DNA of 8,411 nt from Phycisphaerae bacterium (lineage in GTDB: Bacteria; Planctomycetota; Phycisphaerae; Phycisphaerales; SM1A02): contig VGXK01000070.1 of assembly GCA_016873355.1 (NCBI GenBank), forward strand, positions 1 to 8,411, given 5' to 3'. Numbering within the stretch: position 1 is the stretch's first letter; each line of letters opens with the position of its first letter. Below the pieces are notes generated by a model, which saw only the letters and a program-made list of their open reading frames with translations, did not search any database and had not been told where the DNA came from. Positions 1 through 5,912 of the stretch are shown here, one piece after another. The position numbers were made by a program, and so were the translations under genes.

Positions 1-28
1 ACTTCGTGTGGCATCGTCGGGCTCCATC

Positions 29-49
29 GGCGGATCCTCAAGATCCGCC
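29..49. repeat. Perfect 8-bp inverted repeat (hairpin)
   Basis: The arms GGCGGATC (29-36) and GATCCGCC (42-49) are perfectly complementary around a 5-nt loop, CTCAA. No T-run follows on either strand, so it is not a classical intrinsic terminator. It could be part of the repeat-rich intergenic element next to it, or the end of a transcript from a gene left of the window. Confidence 0.6.
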
Positions 50-116
50 TGCTTCGCCCTCCTTGCCACACTCGTCTCGCCAACGCCAGCTCGCTACGCC
101 TGAGTCGTCACCGCTC

Positions 117-188
117 TTCTCGTGCTCGCGAACGAGGCCGGCGGCGCAGGGCAAGGAGCCGAGGGCGACACCGCCATGCGCCGCCCGC
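117..188. repeat. 72-bp direct repeat, copy 1
   Basis: This is the uninterrupted copy of a duplicated unit. Its first 48 bp (117-164) recur exactly at 190-237, and its last 24 bp (165-188) recur at 272-295 with one mismatch (A170 versus G277). The unit holds a small hairpin, CTCG-CGAA-CGAG (125-136), and a GCCGGC palindrome just after it. The two copies are separated by a single base, so the spacing of the first part is 73 bp. It looks like a non-coding intergenic repeat family. Whether other copies exist in the genome cannot be seen here. Confidence 0.8.
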
Positions 189-189
189 A

Positions 190-295
190 TTCTCGTGCTC
201 GCGAACGAGGCCGGCGGCGCAGGGCAAGGAGCCGAGGCGAGGCAGGGTCCAAAGGACCCGCCGAGCCGATGGCGACGCCGCCATGCGCCGCCCGC
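190..295. repeat. Direct repeat, copy 2, split by 34-bp insert
   Basis: This is the second copy of the 72-bp unit. The first 48 bp (190-237) are identical to 117-164. A 34-bp segment (238-271) then interrupts the unit, and the remaining 24 bp (272-295) match 165-188 with one change. The insert contains a perfect inverted repeat (245-259). The simplest reading is a recent tandem duplication followed by insertion into one copy, or by deletion from the other. Confidence 0.78.
245..259. repeat. Perfect inverted repeat inside the 34-bp insert
   Basis: The arms GGGTCC (245-250) and GGACCC (254-259) flank a 3-nt AAA spacer. They lie within the segment that separates the two parts of repeat copy 2 and is absent from copy 1. 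There is no T-run, so I do not call it a terminator. Confidence 0.6.
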
Positions 296-311
296 CTCGT
301 TCGACCAATGG

Positions 312-349
312 AAAAGGCCCCCCGGCAAAGCTGCCGGGGGGCCTTGTTT
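312..349 (-). terminator. Rho-independent terminator of the dockerin-type gene
   Basis: A perfect 12-bp GC-rich stem pairs GGCCCCCCGGCA (316-327) with TGCCGGGGGGCC (332-343) around the 4-nt loop AAGC. Read on the minus strand, the stem is followed by TTTT (complement of 312-315). It lies 33 bp beyond the stop codon of the minus-strand gene at 376-2415. The plus strand also has a T-rich tail after the stem (344-349, TTGTTT), so it could work in both directions. Confidence 0.88.
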
Positions 350-375
350 GTGCATTCAGACCGCGATCGGTCTGC

Positions 376-2415
376 TCACGGGCAGCCGGTGCCGCCCCAC
401 TGACCGAGCAGTGTGCCGAGGTCGTCGCCGTCGACGATGTCGTCGCAGTTGAAGTCGGCGATGCTCAGACCGCCGTCCGGACCCCACAGACCAAGCAGGG
501 TTCCGAGGTCGTCGCCGTCAACGCAGTCGTTGCCGTTGAAGTCGGCGTTGCCGTCGGACTTGCACTCGCCCGGGCACTTGGCGGGACCGAAGGCGGTGCA
601 TGAGATCGACATGGTTCCCGATCCGAAGGGAGCGGCGCCGTCGAAGCCACCCACCCGCAGGTAGTAGGTTTCGCCGCAGACGACTTCGGCTTCCATGAGG
701 GAGCTGAAGCCGGCGCAGCCGGGGCCGTCGTCGTTGCACGCCACGAACGAACCCAGGCAATCGCTGTAGAGCGCCAGGCGCGTGTCGTAGTTGGCCTGGT
801 TGCAGGTCGAGAACGTCGCCGTGCCTGTGCAGGTGGCTTCGTAGGTGAACCAGATGTCACGCACGAGGCTCAGGCCCGACCCCTTCTCGCACTCGCCTGG
901 GAGCGGGAGGTCGGAATCGGTCGCACCGAGCGTGGAGAACGCCGTGTCGCCGTCGAAGATCGGCGTCGCCGTCTCGCACTCGTCGTTCTTGACCGACCCG
1001 CAGGTGCCGCAGAAGTCGAACGCCTCCTGCGCGCAGATGGCATCCCACTCCGTGTCGCAGCAGAACGGATCGGCGCTGCAGACGGTCTCGCAGCACGTGA
1101 CGTCGGAGCAGCCGGGCGTTCCGTCCGAACTGGCAACGCAGCAGTCGTTGAGGCTCGTGTCGCACGCCGTCGGGCAGTCGAGGAAGCAATTCTGGACCGC
1201 CTCCTGCACGCACACCTCATCCCAGGCAACCGCGCAGCAGAACGGATCGAGGAAGCAGACGTTCTCGCAGCAGAACGCGTCGTTGCAGGACGGAGACTCC
1301 GACGGCACGCAGCAGTCGCCGCCCTCGCCGCAGATCGGGCAGGTGTTCGGCGTCGTGGTCAGCGCCACGGTGTAGTTGTTGAACGAGCCGCTTTCGCACG
1401 GGAAGCCGACGAAGACGCTCATCAACACGATGAGCCGGTAGGTGCCCGGCGCCAGACACGGAACCGTGGCCGAGGCGCCGCACTCCCCGCCGGCGACGGC
1501 GAGAACCGCGAGCTCGCCGCAGGAGCCTCCGCTGGTGACGAACGCGAGTCCGGGACCGTCGGAGTAGATCTGGACCGTCGCCGAGCTCGTCTCGTCCACG
1601 GTGAACGAGTACCAGTCGGTGTCGCGGAAGTCGGCCTCCGCCCAGTAGGTGCCGGAGAAGGTCACATTGTTGGGGATCGGGACCGTGAAGCCCTCGGGGA
1701 AGAATTCATCGGCGTTGCAGCCGCCGTTGAGGTCTTCGCCGCAGAGCTCCGCCTCGTCCATCTCGGACGCCGGAGCATCGCACGCCTTGCCTCCGACCTT
1801 GCCGTAGACGTCCACGTAGAAGCGGCTGAACGGAGCCCCCGCGCCTCCGAGCTGGAAGAGACCGAAGGTCGCCGTGTTGTTGTTGTAGATGCCGAAGAAG
1901 TTGTAGTTCGCGCCCACGCCCGGCGGATTGGCGGTCATCACGCCCGAATTGCCCGTGGTCGTGGCGTTGCTGCCGCGCATGCCGATCCAGAAACCGCCGA
2001 GGCCCGGGTTCGAGGCAAGCTCGAGCGCCATGAGCAGATCGCCGCCCGGAATGATGAGCTCCACGAACTCGGCCGCGCCGGTGCCGGCCGGAATGGGGAA
2101 CGTGCCCAGATCGGTCTGTGCGCCGAGGCCGAACCCCAAGCCCGTGCCGGTCCAGGTCATCTCCGTCGCGAAGACGGTCACGTTCAGCGCAGGCGCCGTT
2201 GCCGGGCGCAGGTAGGTGATTCGCACCTCGCTGAGCACGAGATCTTCCGCACCGGACGGGAGCGTGACGAAGCAGTTGTTGTAGACCGTGTTCACCGAGT
2301 TCGTCGGGAAGTAGAAGTTCCCGAAGGTGGCGCCGCCGAAGACCAGGACCTGCGCATTCGCAGCCGTGGTCGCGGCAAGGGTCAGCGATGCGAGTAGTGC
2401 CGAACAGCGAATCAT
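376..2415 (-). CDS. Secreted Cys-rich multidomain protein with C-terminal dockerin-like repeats
   Basis: The 679-residue product is predicted to be exported and extracellular or cell-surface. Residues 1-21 form a signal peptide with a likely cut after ANA. Residues about 22-204 are a beta-rich, low-Cys domain I do not recognise. About 212-355 resemble a PPC-type beta domain (core DTDWYSFTV, then APGTYRLIV). Two Cys-rich modules with identical CC...C...CC...WD..C spacing in their distal part occupy 367-410 and 424-469. Residues 477-606 form a domain of a kind seen in Phycisphaerae exoproteins (NDEC, DIWFTYEA, ACNDD, YYLRVGG). Residues 613-679 are a dockerin-like pair of Ca-binding loops at 625-645 and 654-674. 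I chose the ATG at 2415 because a signal peptide follows directly and a purine-rich AGAGGAGA ribosome site precedes it. The frame stays open to 2565, but that extension hides the signal peptide. Substrate and partner are unknown, and no cohesin or enzyme domain is visible. Confidence 0.9.
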   Translation of the reverse strand: MIRCSALLASLTLAATTAANAQVLVFGGATFGNFYFPTNSVNTVYNNCFVTLPSGAEDLVLSEVRITYLRPATAPALNVTVFATEMTWTGTGLGFGLGAQTDLGTFPIPAGTGAAEFVELIIPGGDLLMALELASNPGLGGFWIGMRGSNATTTGNSGVMTANPPGVGANYNFFGIYNNNTATFGLFQLGGAGAPFSRFYVDVYGKVGGKACDAPASEMDEAELCGEDLNGGCNADEFFPEGFTVPIPNNVTFSGTYWAEADFRDTDWYSFTVDETSSATVQIYSDGPGLAFVTSGGSCGELAVLAVAGGECGASATVPCLAPGTYRLIVLMSVFVGFPCESGSFNNYTVALTTTPNTCPICGEGGDCCVPSESPSCNDAFCCENVCFLDPFCCAVAWDEVCVQEAVQNCFLDCPTACDTSLNDCCVASSDGTPGCSDVTCCETVCSADPFCCDTEWDAICAQEAFDFCGTCGSVKNDECETATPIFDGDTAFSTLGATDSDLPLPGECEKGSGLSLVRDIWFTYEATCTGTATFSTCNQANYDTRLALYSDCLGSFVACNDDGPGCAGFSSLMEAEVVCGETYYLRVGGFDGAAPFGSGTMSISCTAFGPAKCPGECKSDGNADFNGNDCVDGDDLGTLLGLWGPDGGLSIADFNCDDIVDGDDLGTLLGQWGGTGCP
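394..543 (-). repeat. Tandem dockerin-like repeat pair within the CDS
   Basis: The two 21-residue loops (codons at 481-543 and 394-456) share DFN, VDGDDLGTLLG and WG, with an 87-bp (29-codon) period. The DNA is also similar, for example the CGAGGTCGTCGCCGTC block near 417 and again near 504. The Asp/Asn spacing fits an F-hand Ca-binding loop as in type I dockerins. The two units probably arose by duplication. In planctomycetes such C-terminal pairs are common on exported proteins and do not by themselves imply a cellulosome. Confidence 0.8.
1009..1317 (-). repeat. Two Cys-rich modules encoded in tandem
   Basis: Codons 367-410 (1186-1317) and 424-469 (1009-1146) encode two copies of a module of the form DCC...C....CC...C.....CC...WD..C.......C. 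From the third Cys onward, every Cys and the WD pair are spaced identically, 59 residues apart between copies. Nine Cys per copy suggests disulfide bonding outside the cell. I know this pattern from planctomycetal exoproteins but cannot name a function. Confidence 0.75.
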
Positions 2416-2487
2416 GAGTTTCTGTCTCCTCTTCGATTGGGGGACGTTCAGAAAGGAGGGCGCCGCCCGCGCGGAACCCAGGACGTG

Positions 2488-2511
2488 GCAGAGTACGCAC
2501 CGGTGCTCTGC
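2488..2511. promoter_or_regulatory. Nested palindrome upstream of the dockerin-type gene
   Basis: The outer arms GCAGAG (2488-2493) and CTCTGC (2506-2511) enclose a perfect 10-bp palindrome, GCACCGGTGC (2497-2506). It sits 73-96 bp upstream of the 2415 start codon. On the minus strand a weak promoter-like pair, CTGACG and TACTCT with a 15-bp spacer, overlaps it. It could be an operator or an mRNA leader hairpin. The role is inferred from position and symmetry only. Confidence 0.35.
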
Positions 2512-2545
2512 GTCAGCGGCTGCCTTCTTGCGACTTCCGAAGCAA

Positions 2546-2586
2546 TTCGAAGTGTGCTCGCACATGCGAGCCGACGCAACTTCGAA
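2546..2586. promoter_or_regulatory. Nested inverted repeat between the divergent genes
   Basis: The outer arms TTCGAAGT (2546-2553) and ACTTCGAA (2579-2586) are perfect complements. The inner arms GCTCGCA (2556-2562) and TGCGAGC (2565-2571) are also perfect, around a 2-nt centre. The structure lies about midway between the divergent starts at 2415 and 2666, so it could be a shared regulator site or a cruciform. No known operator is recognised. Confidence 0.4.
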
Positions 2587-2665
2587 CGATTGAACCGGTG
2601 CATCTCCCTGCTGCGATCGCGGTTATCTTGACGCTCGCCGCTTCGGAATCTGGAAGGATCCATTC

Positions 2666-4102
2666 ATGCGCTGGTTGATGGCACTGTCCGGTTTCGTGAC
2701 CGCCTCGCTGACTCTGACGCACGCGGCACCGCCGATCGATCCGGCGACTGCTTCCAGGAGCGCCGGGACTCGAGGTTCGCATCGCGTTGCCGAGCTTCCG
2801 GGAGAGGTGCGATCGGAAGTGATGGCGCCGCCGTCCGCGGCTCTTGATTCAGGGATCGACGCCGCGAAGGTCACGGTGGTCTCGCCTGCTCCGCCGCCTC
2901 CCGCGAAGGTCGTGATCCGTCCGCCGTCGCCGGTGCTGATCGCCCGAAGGGCTGCCGAAGTGCCGGTCTCCGCTGCTCACTTCGAGCGGGCCCGAGCCGC
3001 GATCGATCGCGGTCTTGCGTGGCTCCGGTCGTCGCAGGGACCCAACGGCGGCTGGCTCGAGGAAACGCAGGCGAAGGCGACCGATCAGGTGCGAGCCTCC
3101 GCCGCAGCGCCGCTTGCGATCACGGGTCTCGTGCTTCGCGCCTTCTCGCAGCGCGATGCGGCGCTGCGAGTCGATCCGGCGGTGACGCGCGGAATCGAGT
3201 TCGTGCGCCGCGGCGCCTGGCGCGACGGCCGATTCGATCCCGATCCGACGGGCTCGCTGGGAAACTACGTCGCGGCGTCGATCGCACTCGGGCTCGTGCC
3301 GCTCGGCACGCAGCAGTCGGGCGAGATGGTGCGCGAGTGCGTGGCGTGGCTCAAGGCGAATCAGTGGACGCAGGCCAAGGGCGTGTCGCCCGATCAGGAC
3401 TGGTACGGCGGCGCCGGGTACGGAAACGGCCGCCGTCCCGATCTCAGCAACACGCAGGTCTTCCTCGACGCGCTGAACGAGGCGGGCGTGTCGGCCACCG
3501 ATCCTTCGGTGCAGAAGGCGCTCGTCTTCGTGAGTCGCTGCCAGAACCTGACGCAGTTCAACGCCTCGGAATGGTGCAGGAACGGCCGCGCCGACGGCGG
3601 CATGGTCTACACCCCCGCGAACGGCGGCGAGAGCATGGCGAGCGCCGCGGCGGGCGAAGGGCGCGCCGGCGAGCAGAGACCGGCGGGAGCACCGCGCTCC
3701 CTTCGAAGCTACGGAAGCATGACCTACGCCGGCTTCAAGAGTCTGCTCTACGCAGGGCTCGATCAGGACGACCCGCGCGTACGCAGCGCGCTCGAGTGGC
3801 TGCTGCGGCACTGGACCTTCGCGGAGAACCCGGGAATGGGCCAGGAGGGTCGCTACTACTACCTGCACGCGATGTCGCGGGCGCTGCTGGCGTCCGGCCG
3901 GGCGATGATCGTCACGCCCGACGGGGTCGAGCACAACTGGCGCGAGGAGCTGATCGACGCGATCGGGGCGCTGCAGAGCGAGGACGGCAGCTTCCGCAAC
4001 AGCGCCGAGCGTTGGATGGAATCGAGGCCGGAGCTTGCCACCGCGTATCTCGTGCTCGCGCTCGAGGAGGCGATCAAGCCGGTGCTTCAGGTCGAGGAGT
4101 AG
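2666..4102 (+). CDS. Secreted alpha/alpha-toroid protein (prenyltransferase/squalene-oxidase-type repeats)
   Basis: The 478-residue product has a signal peptide (1-20, cut after THA), a Pro/Ala-rich linker (about 45-100) and then six or so helical repeats of the terpenoid-cyclase/protein-prenyltransferase fold. They start near 109, 173, 222, 283, 371 and 427, with signatures such as GLAWLRSSQGPNGGW, DLSNTQVFLDAL, SYGSMTYAGFKSLLYAGL and ALQSEDGSF. I see no DxDD or QW-rich catalytic set of squalene-hopene cyclases, so cyclase activity is unlikely. Proteins of this kind are frequent in planctomycetes and their function is not known to me. The start is supported by GGAAGG (2652-2657) 8 nt before the ATG. 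The best -35-like element, TTGACG (2628-2633), lacks a convincing -10. The gene is convergent with the heme A synthase gene. Confidence 0.85.
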   Translation: MRWLMALSGFVTASLTLTHAAPPIDPATASRSAGTRGSHRVAELPGEVRSEVMAPPSAALDSGIDAAKVTVVSPAPPPPAKVVIRPPSPVLIARRAAEVPVSAAHFERARAAIDRGLAWLRSSQGPNGGWLEETQAKATDQVRASAAAPLAITGLVLRAFSQRDAALRVDPAVTRGIEFVRRGAWRDGRFDPDPTGSLGNYVAASIALGLVPLGTQQSGEMVRECVAWLKANQWTQAKGVSPDQDWYGGAGYGNGRRPDLSNTQVFLDALNEAGVSATDPSVQKALVFVSRCQNLTQFNASEWCRNGRADGGMVYTPANGGESMASAAAGEGRAGEQRPAGAPRSLRSYGSMTYAGFKSLLYAGLDQDDPRVRSALEWLLRHWTFAENPGMGQEGRYYYLHAMSRALLASGRAMIVTPDGVEHNWREELIDAIGALQSEDGSFRNSAERWMESRPELATAYLVLALEEAIKPVLQVEE

Positions 4103-4119
4103 GCGCGTGTGCGCATGCT

Positions 4120-4139
4120 CGGCGCGAAATCACGCGCCG
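4120..4139. terminator. Possible shared hairpin between convergent genes
   Basis: CGGCGCG (4120-4126) pairs with CGCGCCG (4133-4139) around a 6-nt loop that includes the stop codon of the minus-strand heme A synthase gene. It fills the 27-bp gap between the two convergent genes and runs into the last codons of the minus-strand one. There is no T-run on either strand, so if it terminates it is a weak or non-canonical terminator. Confidence 0.3.
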
Positions 4140-5854
4140 GCTTGCCGCGGCGCGCGAATCAGCCGGAACGACCACGCCGCCAGCAGCAGCGAGACGCCGA
4201 GCAGAATCGCGCCGGTCGCCTGGTGCGCGGTCGTCACGACGATCTCCCACGCCGGGATCGCGGCGCCTGCGCGAGTGAGCACGGCGACCAGCGCGCCGAT
4301 GCCGAACAGGATCTGCACGCCGACGATGATGTGAAGCAGGCGGCCGAGCCCGGGGACGACCGGGACGGCGCTGTCGCGGCCGAGCGCCTTGGCGCGGAAC
4401 CCCGCGAGCAGCGCGAGCACCATGATGACGGCGGCGAGAGTCAGATGCGAGTGCAGCGCCCACATGGGCGACGAGCCGGGGTGATCGGCGGTCGGCGGCA
4501 CGAGCAGGTGGCGGTAGCAGGCGCCGAGCACGAGCTGGAGCACCATGAGCACCAGGAGCACGCTCGAGAATCCGCGCATGGTGCCGCCGCCCGGGACCTC
4601 GCGCGCGGCGGACGCCGTTCGCCAGGTGGAGCCGAGCATGGCCGCGAGCAGCAGCGATCCCGCGAAGATTCCCTGCCCGAGCACGCCGTGCACGATCGCG
4701 AGCGCCAGGTTCGGCGCGTGGTCGGCGCGGTGTTCGCTGATCGAGAGCGAGCCCGTGACCCGCATGGCGCCGAGCCATCCCTGCACGACGACGGCAAGCA
4801 GCAGCCAGATCACGAGCGTGCGCGCCCACATGCGCCCGTCGCACCGGAAGACGACCGGTACGAGCACGAGCATCGTGACGCCAACCAGCATGCCGAAGAG
4901 CCGATGGGCGTGCTCCCAGTAGACGCCGCCCTTCATCTCGCTGATCGGATAGAGCAGCATGTTGTGGCCGAAGCTGTTCGGCCAGTCGGGCACGGCGAGC
5001 CCCGCTTCCATGCCGGTGACGAGGCCTCCGGTGACGAGCAGCAGCAGCACCGCCACCGCCGCGACGATCGCCATGAGCGCGGCCGGGTCGCGGATGGGCT
5101 CGCTGCGTCGACGCGTGCCGACGAGCCCGCCGAGCCAACCGAGCGCGCCCGAGACGACGAAGAGCCCGGCGGCCCAGAGCGCCGCTCGCTGCGGAAGCCG
5201 CTCGCGCCGATCCGAGGCCGTTGCGGCCGCGGTCGCAAGATCGGCGGCGGCGCCGAGCGGGCGCCCGTCGACGCCGAGGATTCGATCGCCGGGACGAAGA
5301 CCGGCATCGTGCGCGCCGCTGCGTTCGGCGACGGACTCGATGCGACCGTCGTCCGCGAGACGAAGGCCCAGCGGCACCGAGCTCGCCGCCGCGGCCGCGC
5401 TCGGTGCAAAGAGCGGCACGCGCTGCACCGCGCCGTCCCGTTCGACCTCGACCGTGACCGACGCGCGTCCGCCGAGCAGGCTTCCCACGATGAGCAGATT
5501 CGCGCCGGCGCTGATCAGTCCGACGGCGAGGCCCGAGCGGGCGGCACCGCCGCGACCCGCGGCGATCGTGCCCGCGGCGCCGACGCAGACGAGCATGAGC
5601 AGAAAGAGCACTTCGCCGGCGGGCAGTCCCGGCGAAGTCATCGCCGCGTAGCCGATCGCCCACATGGCCACGGTTGCGCCGAATCCGATCGCCAGATGCA
5701 CGGGTCGCAGGAACGAGGCGATGGCCACGACGACGATTGCGCCGAGCACGGCGGCCCCGATCACGACTGCGAGCGATCCCGCTCCGCGCGGCGCGTCGTT
5801 TTCCGCGGCGAGCGCCGCGACTGCGACGGCGCGCGACATCCATTCGCACCACAT
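4130..5854 (-). CDS. ctaA: Heme A synthase (COX15/CtaA) with N-terminal membrane-PDZ extension
   Basis: This membrane enzyme oxidises heme O to heme A for aa3-type cytochrome oxidases. The CtaA core spans about 259-574 and shows GGLVTGMEAGLAVPDWP, the EHAHR motif (H315, H317), H389 in IVHGVLGQ, H468/H470 in ALHSH and H544 in TTAHQATGA. These correspond to the family's heme-ligand histidines in two half-repeats. At 574 residues it is much longer than the usual 300-400. The extra N-terminal part has predicted membrane segments at about 28-48, 52-72, 79-99 and 107-128, a PDZ-like domain at 160-212 (AGLRPGDRILGVDGRPLG) and another segment at 225-246 followed by RRR. By the positive-inside rule the PDZ part faces the periplasm. 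The start at 5854 (MWCEWM) and the in-frame ATG at 5839 are both possible, and neither has a good ribosome site. The gene is divergent from ctaB, its pathway partner. Confidence 0.92.
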   Translation of the reverse strand: MWCEWMSRAVAVAALAAENDAPRGAGSLAVVIGAAVLGAIVVVAIASFLRPVHLAIGFGATVAMWAIGYAAMTSPGLPAGEVLFLLMLVCVGAAGTIAAGRGGAARSGLAVGLISAGANLLIVGSLLGGRASVTVEVERDGAVQRVPLFAPSAAAAASSVPLGLRLADDGRIESVAERSGAHDAGLRPGDRILGVDGRPLGAAADLATAAATASDRRERLPQRAALWAAGLFVVSGALGWLGGLVGTRRRSEPIRDPAALMAIVAAVAVLLLLVTGGLVTGMEAGLAVPDWPNSFGHNMLLYPISEMKGGVYWEHAHRLFGMLVGVTMLVLVPVVFRCDGRMWARTLVIWLLLAVVVQGWLGAMRVTGSLSISEHRADHAPNLALAIVHGVLGQGIFAGSLLLAAMLGSTWRTASAAREVPGGGTMRGFSSVLLVLMVLQLVLGACYRHLLVPPTADHPGSSPMWALHSHLTLAAVIMVLALLAGFRAKALGRDSAVPVVPGLGRLLHIIVGVQILFGIGALVAVLTRAGAAIPAWEIVVTTAHQATGAILLGVSLLLAAWSFRLIRAPRQAGA

Positions 5855-5860
5855 CGGCTC

Positions 5861-5868
5861 CGTATACT
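5861..5868. promoter_or_regulatory. Candidate bidirectional -10 element (palindromic GTATAC)
   Basis: The 58-bp divergent gap contains CGTATACT. The plus strand reads TATACT (5863-5868), five of six matches to the sigma-70 -10 box. The minus strand reads TATACG (5866-5861), four of six. A plus-strand transcript would start near 5875 and give ctaB a leader of about 37 nt. A minus-strand transcript would start near 5854, at or next to the first ATG of ctaA, so that mRNA could be leaderless. No convincing -35 is visible on either strand. The call rests on consensus and position. Confidence 0.5.
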
Positions 5869-5912
5869 ACGAACCCGTCGTCGGAGCCGCCGGCGCCGGA
5901 TCCACCGCGTCG

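Larger units (their letters stand above)
1..311. other. Gene-less intergenic stretch with repeats
   Basis: I see no credible gene here. The open frames that cross it have no recognisable protein family, and they read the same DNA repeat in different frames because the repeat period of 73 is not a multiple of three. That argues against coding. The content is structural: a hairpin near the left edge, a near-tandem 72-bp duplication, and a small inverted repeat inside the second copy, each listed separately. A gene ending just left of the window cannot be excluded. Confidence 0.7.

Noticed and set aside
117..295. CRISPR-like array
   Set aside because: There are only two copies, 48 bp long with no regular spacer, and no cas gene is nearby. 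The structure is a duplication with an insert.
6..452. 148-codon plus-strand open frame in the repeat region
   Set aside because: It reads the duplicated DNA unit in different frames, runs through the terminator hairpin and into the antisense of the dockerin-type gene, and has no family match that I recognise.
2451..2460. Shine-Dalgarno-like AAGGAGG on the plus strand
   Set aside because: No start codon follows at a workable distance with a plausible gene. It is antisense to the leader of the dockerin-type gene.
2416..2565. 50-residue upstream extension of the dockerin-type protein
   Set aside because: The frame is open, but the extension is polar and Cys/Arg-rich. It would bury a good signal peptide and ignore the ribosome site just before the 2415 ATG.
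2997..3012. Perfect 16-bp palindrome CCGCGATCGATCGCGG
   Set aside because: It lies inside the toroid protein gene and encodes part of AAIDRG. GATCGATCGCGG also occurs for VIDRG near 6812, so this is codon preference in a GATC-rich genome rather than a site.
2666..4102. Squalene-hopene cyclase assignment for the toroid protein
   Set aside because: The DxDD catalytic motif and the full set of QW motifs are absent, and the protein has a secretion signal. Only the repeat fold is supported.
5664..5912. 83-residue upstream extension of ctaB
   Set aside because: It would overlap the 5' part of the divergent heme A synthase gene and includes the likely promoter. CtaB homologues start close to the first membrane segment.
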